64,000 bases of DNA from Saccharothrix obliqua (GTDB lineage Bacteria > Actinomycetota > Actinomycetes > Mycobacteriales > Pseudonocardiaceae), in assembly GCF_019375475.1 (NCBI RefSeq), contig NZ_JAHXGQ010000001.1:806001-870000 (forward strand), read 5' to 3'. Position 1 is the first letter of the stretch; each line of letters opens with the position of its first letter. The translations under genes were made by a program, and so were the position numbers. The notes beneath the pieces were generated by a model. The model was not told the DNA's origin, searched no databases, and saw only the letters and a list, made by a program, of their open reading frames with translations. Shown here in pieces: positions 61,901 through 64,000 of this stretch.

Positions 61901-62183
61901 CGCGGCCGGCCTGTGGCGCGTCGTGGTCGACGGGTACGCCGTGCCGTCGGGTTCGACGGAGTACGACTACATCGACGTGTTCGCCGCCCCGGGTCTGGGG
62001 ACGGTGGCCGTGACGGACACCGACGCCGAGCACACGGCCGGTGCGACGTGGACCGTGCCGGGCGTCGTGACGGCCACCGGCCAGGCCGGTGCGGGTCGCG
62101 TGCTGCGTGGTGAGTTGACCGTGCAGACCAGCACGGGCGCGGTCGTCGGTCGCAGTGCCGTGATCGTGCAGAACGTGGCCTGA
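58938..62183 (+). CDS. Large secreted subtilase (S8 family serine protease)
   Basis: A 1081-residue secreted protease. A signal peptide (about 1-35) and a propeptide (about 37-165) precede the catalytic domain. The triad is D188 (AILDSGIDLDHP), H364 (AAAAHGSHVAG) and S558 (NGTSMAAPQATG), with oxyanion N461. The D-to-H gap is long (about 175 residues) and holds an acidic insertion with DVDGDGDFTDERP that may bind calcium. About 450 residues after the catalytic domain contain beta-sandwich, pre-peptidase-like regions. It could be the endogenous target of the SSI-type inhibitor gene at 10182. The GTG start follows CGAAGGG. A TATAGT hexamer lies at 58873-58878. Confidence 0.93.
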   Translation: MNNSGSRWRHRTSAALLAAVLGTTGFGFAAAPAVAQEAPTTPPAADKGLDKQDRAHLAEAERAGRDDVTLLVAAEQGRLDAAVGELEALGGVVEQAERDVEYVKVSVPRDKAEQAAKLSAVRAVDVDGLVALDNPRPEGATSPLPQRAPGANTPKSNPYMPTQDTKAAQFTDQNRKWDGRGTTIAILDSGIDLDHPALATTTTGERKVVDWYNANATNSGDGTWVAQSGRYTGKFTVGGVTYQAPKTGGPYSFGLFRENAGDLGLGNSETGGDINRDGDSADAFGVLQDITTKEVRVDVDGDGDFTDERPMIDYKVKKDVGHFGVDKPGTAVLDTVPFVVQTDRSVYDNGGTPFVNIGIAAAAHGSHVAGITAANKLFGGKMTGAAPGAKLMAVKVCLSTPSCTSSGLIDGVLYAARNGADVVNISIGGLPALNDGNNARAELYNRTIAEYNMQIFISAGNSGAGANSVGDPSVATDAVSVGSYITKETWLSNYGSVTAQRESLHGFSSRGPREDGGFKPNIVAPGSAISTVPQWQVPGPVGGTYELPAGYAMFNGTSMAAPQATGAAALLVGAYKAEHNGERPKVADLRNAIQSGAKWVSSLQAYEQGAGLFDVQRAWHQLNGHPNTQDVTTSVAVNTALSPLLPTPNTGVGIHDREGVTIGKEYTRTYTLTRTTGPDRNQQFLVTWKGNDGTFSSKPLVSLPLNKPVTFDVKIRPSKAGVHSAVLKLDNPATRGVDVFTLNTVFAGDEFTAAGKHAVTKTGKLPRNQSHSYFVKVPVGTSALKVDLQGGGEEKGKGQVRFLRYDPYGVPVDTNTSTNCYNPNAGGGCASGSPTSRTVENPLPGVWEIVVEARRTSDADTAPYTVSASVLGTSVSPNPDVIESAQVGVGVSRSYAVSNTLAAFNGKVVGGDLASARIERPSVTEGVSQTYDVTVPAGSKSLRATIGRTSDVSADLDLTVYSCVTGTCVQAGQSADGDSEESVTIANPAAGLWRVVVDGYAVPSGSTEYDYIDVFAAPGLGTVAVTDTDAEHTAGATWTVPGVVTATGQAGAGRVLRGELTVQTSTGAVVGRSAVIVQNVA

Positions 62184-62198
62184 TCCCGCTTTCTCTCC

Positions 62199-62227
62199 GG
62201 GGCCGCCCCTACTCCAGGGGCGGCCCC
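62199..62227 (+). terminator. Intrinsic terminator of the subtilase gene
   Basis: GGGGCCGCCCCT (62199-62210) pairs with AGGGGCGGCCCC (62216-62227) around a five-base loop, followed by CCTTTCTTT. Confidence 0.85.
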
Positions 62228-62450
62228 CCTTTCTTTGCCGATCCGGACCACGTACCGCCGTACCCCGCACCCTGCCCCGCCACGCCCGGCCCGTGCCCGC
62301 GCCCGCATCACCCCGCCCCGCACCGCGCACCCGGCGCACCACACCCGCCCCGCACCACACCCGCCCCGCACCCAGCCTCGCGCCGGCACCCGTACCCGGC
62401 TTCGCGCTCTGCCTTGCCCCGCGCCGCGCCCCCGCCCGGTCTCGGCCCTC

Positions 62451-62479
62451 AAACTTTCAGGCAGGCTTCCTGAAAGATT
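62451..62479. repeat. Palindromic repeat P5
   Basis: AACTTTCAGG and CCTGAAAGATT flank CAGGCTT. Same family as P2/P4, with one arm mismatch. It lies in the 732-base gene-free gap 62184-62915, otherwise a GC-rich run of CACCC/CCGCACC units and, after 62608, sequence without a convincing gene. Confidence 0.8.
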
Positions 62480-62530
62480 CGCTCCCGAGCCCCGAGCCCC
62501 GAGCCCTCCGGCCCCGAGCCCTCCGGCCCC

Positions 62531-62561
62531 GGAAACTTTCAGGGAGCCTGCCTGAAAGAAA
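62531..62561. repeat. Palindromic repeat P6
   Basis: GGAAACTTTCAGG-GAGCCTG-CCTGAAAG: 8-bp perfect core arms CTTTCAGG/CCTGAAAG, with the same GAGCCTG centre as P2 and P7. Confidence 0.8.
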
Positions 62562-62564
62562 CTT

Positions 62565-62607
62565 CCCGCCTTATCTTTCAGGGAGCCTGCCTGATAGATA
62601 AGGCGGG
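62565..62607. repeat. Palindromic repeat P7 (extended)
   Basis: CCCGCCTTATCTTTCAGG and CCTGATAGATAAGGCGGG are complementary at 17 of 18 positions around GAGCCTG. It is the longest stem of the family and carries a different outer sequence from P2/P4. Confidence 0.85.
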
Positions 62608-62915
62608 CCGCCCGGCCTCGCGCTCCGGGCGGCACAAGGCGTGCTGCGTCGACCGACCGCCACCGACCGCCCGGCGCGCTGTCCACCGGCTGCCCTGCCT
62701 GGCGAGGGCCAGCCGCGGACGAGGCTGGTTGCCGACCGGCCACACGGGGCTGTGCGGTAGCGCCACCTGCTCGGCGAGCATCATCGGCCGGCCGTCAAAA
62801 TCGTCGGAGCACGCATGTCGATCCTGGGGTGTCCCCGTTCGACGCACAGGTAGAGGCCGGTTGACCCGTCCGGGCGAACCGGACCCCGGCCCGAGGGACA
62901 CCAGGAGGAGTGACC

Positions 62916-63284
62916 ATGCGGTTTCTGCTGATGCACCGGCACGACGAGAACGCCCCCGAGACGCTGAACCCCAGCCCCGAGTTCATCGAACGGATGGGCG
63001 CGTTCATCCAGGACGCCATCAAGAAGGGCATCCTGATCACCGCCGAGGGCGTGCACCCCTCCGCGAAGGGCGCACGGGTCCGCAAGGAACGCGGCGCGGG
63101 CATCACGGCCAGCGACGGCCCGTTCACCGAGACCAAGGAGATCATCGGCGGGTTCGCGCTGATCAACGCCCGCAACAAGGACGAGGCGGTCGCCTTCGCC
63201 CACACCTACGCCGACCTGTTCGAGGAGATCGAGGTCGAGGTCCGGCAGGTGTTCGAGGAGGAGGACCTGCCCAGCCCGGCCTGA
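62916..63284 (+). CDS. YCII/DGPF-domain protein
   Basis: A 122-residue protein of the YCII (DGPFAETKE) family. The family sequence is SDGPFTETKEIIGGFALI. These small ferredoxin-fold proteins have no settled role; some sit with ECF sigma factors, but none is seen here. The ATG at 62916 has AGGAGG nine bases upstream and is preferred to a GTG two codons earlier. It stands before an unrelated hypothetical gene 59 bases downstream. Confidence 0.88.
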   Translation: MRFLLMHRHDENAPETLNPSPEFIERMGAFIQDAIKKGILITAEGVHPSAKGARVRKERGAGITASDGPFTETKEIIGGFALINARNKDEAVAFAHTYADLFEEIEVEVRQVFEEEDLPSPA

Positions 63285-63343
63285 GTTGTCGGACCCCGCG
63301 GTTAAGGTCTCGGCGGATGCCGTCGAAACCCCCGGGGGAGCAC

Positions 63344-63847
63344 ATGTCGAACGTCCGGACCGCGTTGGCCGCACTGGCCGAACTGCTCGCGCCCGACGCA
63401 CCGGACGTCGGCAAGCGGGTGTTGAGCGCGCACGACGAACCGGCGGAGTTCGTGCGCGCCCACGCCGACCAGCTCGACGAGCGGCGCATCGACGAGCCGA
63501 TCCCCGGACTCGCGTGGATCGCGCTGGTGGACGCGCTGACCGACCACGGCCTGCTCGCCGAAGTCGACTGGAAGGAAGACCCGGCGGAAGTCGTGGCCCA
63601 GCTCAAGGCCCTCCGCTCCGCGCCGGCGGAGTGGGGTTGGGTGGGTGAGACCGACACCCACGTGCCGACCTACGACTTCCTCCGGGCCGCCGGCCGCCGG
63701 CTCCGCGCGCTGGGCACGGCCCTGGTGGTGCTGGACATCGAGTCGGACTGCTACCCGCTGACCCTCGTCCCGGTCGATCACGTGCGAGAAGTGGTCGACC
63801 TGGCCGCCACCGCGGGCCACCACGCCGCACCGCTGGACGAGGGCTGA
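63344..63847 (+). CDS. Conserved hypothetical protein (DUF6630-like)
   Basis: A 167-residue soluble protein. The C-terminal half has EWGWVGETDTHVPTYDFLRAAGRRLRALGTALVVLDIESDCYPLTLVP, which resembles a domain of unknown function that I recall as DUF6630. The ATG at 63344 has GGGGGAG just before it and is preferred to an upstream in-frame ATG (63317). No function can be given. Confidence 0.7.
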   Translation: MSNVRTALAALAELLAPDAPDVGKRVLSAHDEPAEFVRAHADQLDERRIDEPIPGLAWIALVDALTDHGLLAEVDWKEDPAEVVAQLKALRSAPAEWGWVGETDTHVPTYDFLRAAGRRLRALGTALVVLDIESDCYPLTLVPVDHVREVVDLAATAGHHAAPLDEG

Positions 63848-63851
63848 CCGA

Positions 63852-64000
63852 TCAGGCCGGGTGCCGCGCCACCGCGCGCTCCGCCTCCTCCACCACCAGG
63901 TCCGCGTTGATCTGCGCACCCGCGTGCGCACCGGCCGCCGCCGAAGCACCCACCTGCGCACTGAGGTCCGTCACGTTGCCCGCCGCCCACACGCCGGGCA
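63852..64000 (-). CDS. NAD(P)/FAD-dependent oxidoreductase, thioredoxin-reductase-like, 5' end outside window
   Basis: Only the last 49 codons are in the window. GVWAAGNVTDLSAQVGASAAAGAHAGAQINADLV is the C-terminal FAD-contacting motif of thioredoxin-reductase-like flavoproteins (usually GNVTD in actinobacterial members). The gene ends four bases past the upstream gene, converging with it. Exact function needs the rest of the gene. Confidence 0.8.
   Translation of the reverse strand, partial: PGVWAAGNVTDLSAQVGASAAAGAHAGAQINADLVVEEAERAVARHPA

Noticed and set aside
58947..62360. A 1137-codon minus-strand frame opposite the subtilase gene
   Set aside because: It is Arg/His/Val-rich with no domain or start signal and exactly mirrors the subtilase codons, a normal effect of high GC.

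Overview
The window is high-GC DNA (strong G/C bias at third codon positions, many GTG and TTG starts, GTGA/ATGA gene overlaps) from an actinomycete. Several family-level markers point to the Pseudonocardiaceae, in the Saccharothrix/Actinosynnema/Lentzea area: a Streptomyces-type subtilisin inhibitor, a DasR-type operator, DUF397 small proteins next to an XRE-DUF5753 regulator, an AfsR-type SARP regulator and ESX-type secreted proteins. The genus assignment is inference. No rRNA, tRNA, transposase or CRISPR array was seen. Most of the window reads as ordinary chromosome with accessory patches.

Layout, 1-19 kb: a cut-off ABC exporter, an ABC ATPase/permease pair, two small proteins and alanine dehydrogenase (ald). 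Divergently, a tandem glycine riboswitch precedes gcvH-sdaA. Next come glutathione peroxidase, a UbiB-type kinase, a subtilisin inhibitor, an MHS transporter with a CRP-like site, a flavin hydroxylase with a palindromic operator and a Gfo/Idh oxidoreductase. A cysteine-type leader peptide precedes metY-metX (methionine synthesis by direct sulfhydrylation). A chitinase (CBM2-FnIII-GH18) has a near-consensus DasR site.

19-39 kb: a two-component system sits beside an alpha/beta hydrolase, an acyltransferase and a convergent phospholipase A2-acyltransferase fusion, which looks like an envelope-lipid module. The two acyltransferase ORFs overlap tail to tail by 675 bp. A TetR regulator and a secreted SGNH lipase follow. 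The mccB-mccA-acyl-CoA dehydrogenase operon has two copies of an operator that also occurs in front of the TetR gene, so branched-chain acyl-CoA catabolism is probably under this repressor. Then come a crotonase/AidB-like pair, the two-gene tmsA-tmsB operon for 10-methyl fatty acids, and an XRE-DUF5753 gene with four tandem DUF397 genes.

39-50 kb: an HtrA-like protease, a PAS-GGDEF-EAL protein with degenerate active-site motifs, and a sulfur-scavenging locus. That locus has a second cysteine-type leader peptide, an SsuD-like monooxygenase, a GNAT acetyltransferase, a complete amino-acid-type ABC transporter, an FAD/NAD(P)-binding oxidoreductase and, further on, two flavin reductases. Uptake, N-acetylation and FMNH2-dependent cleavage of an organosulfur compound is the best reading.

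50-64 kb: an ESX-associated trio (PPE-like, EspG-like and a small partner), a SARP-NB-ARC-TPR regulator, an FAD dehydrogenase, a coiled-coil protein, a large secreted subtilase, a YCII-family protein, a hypothetical protein and the end of a thioredoxin-reductase-like gene. Seven related palindromes with a shared TCAGG...CCTGA core cluster in two intergenic regions, near 48.7-49.0 kb and 62.4-62.6 kb.
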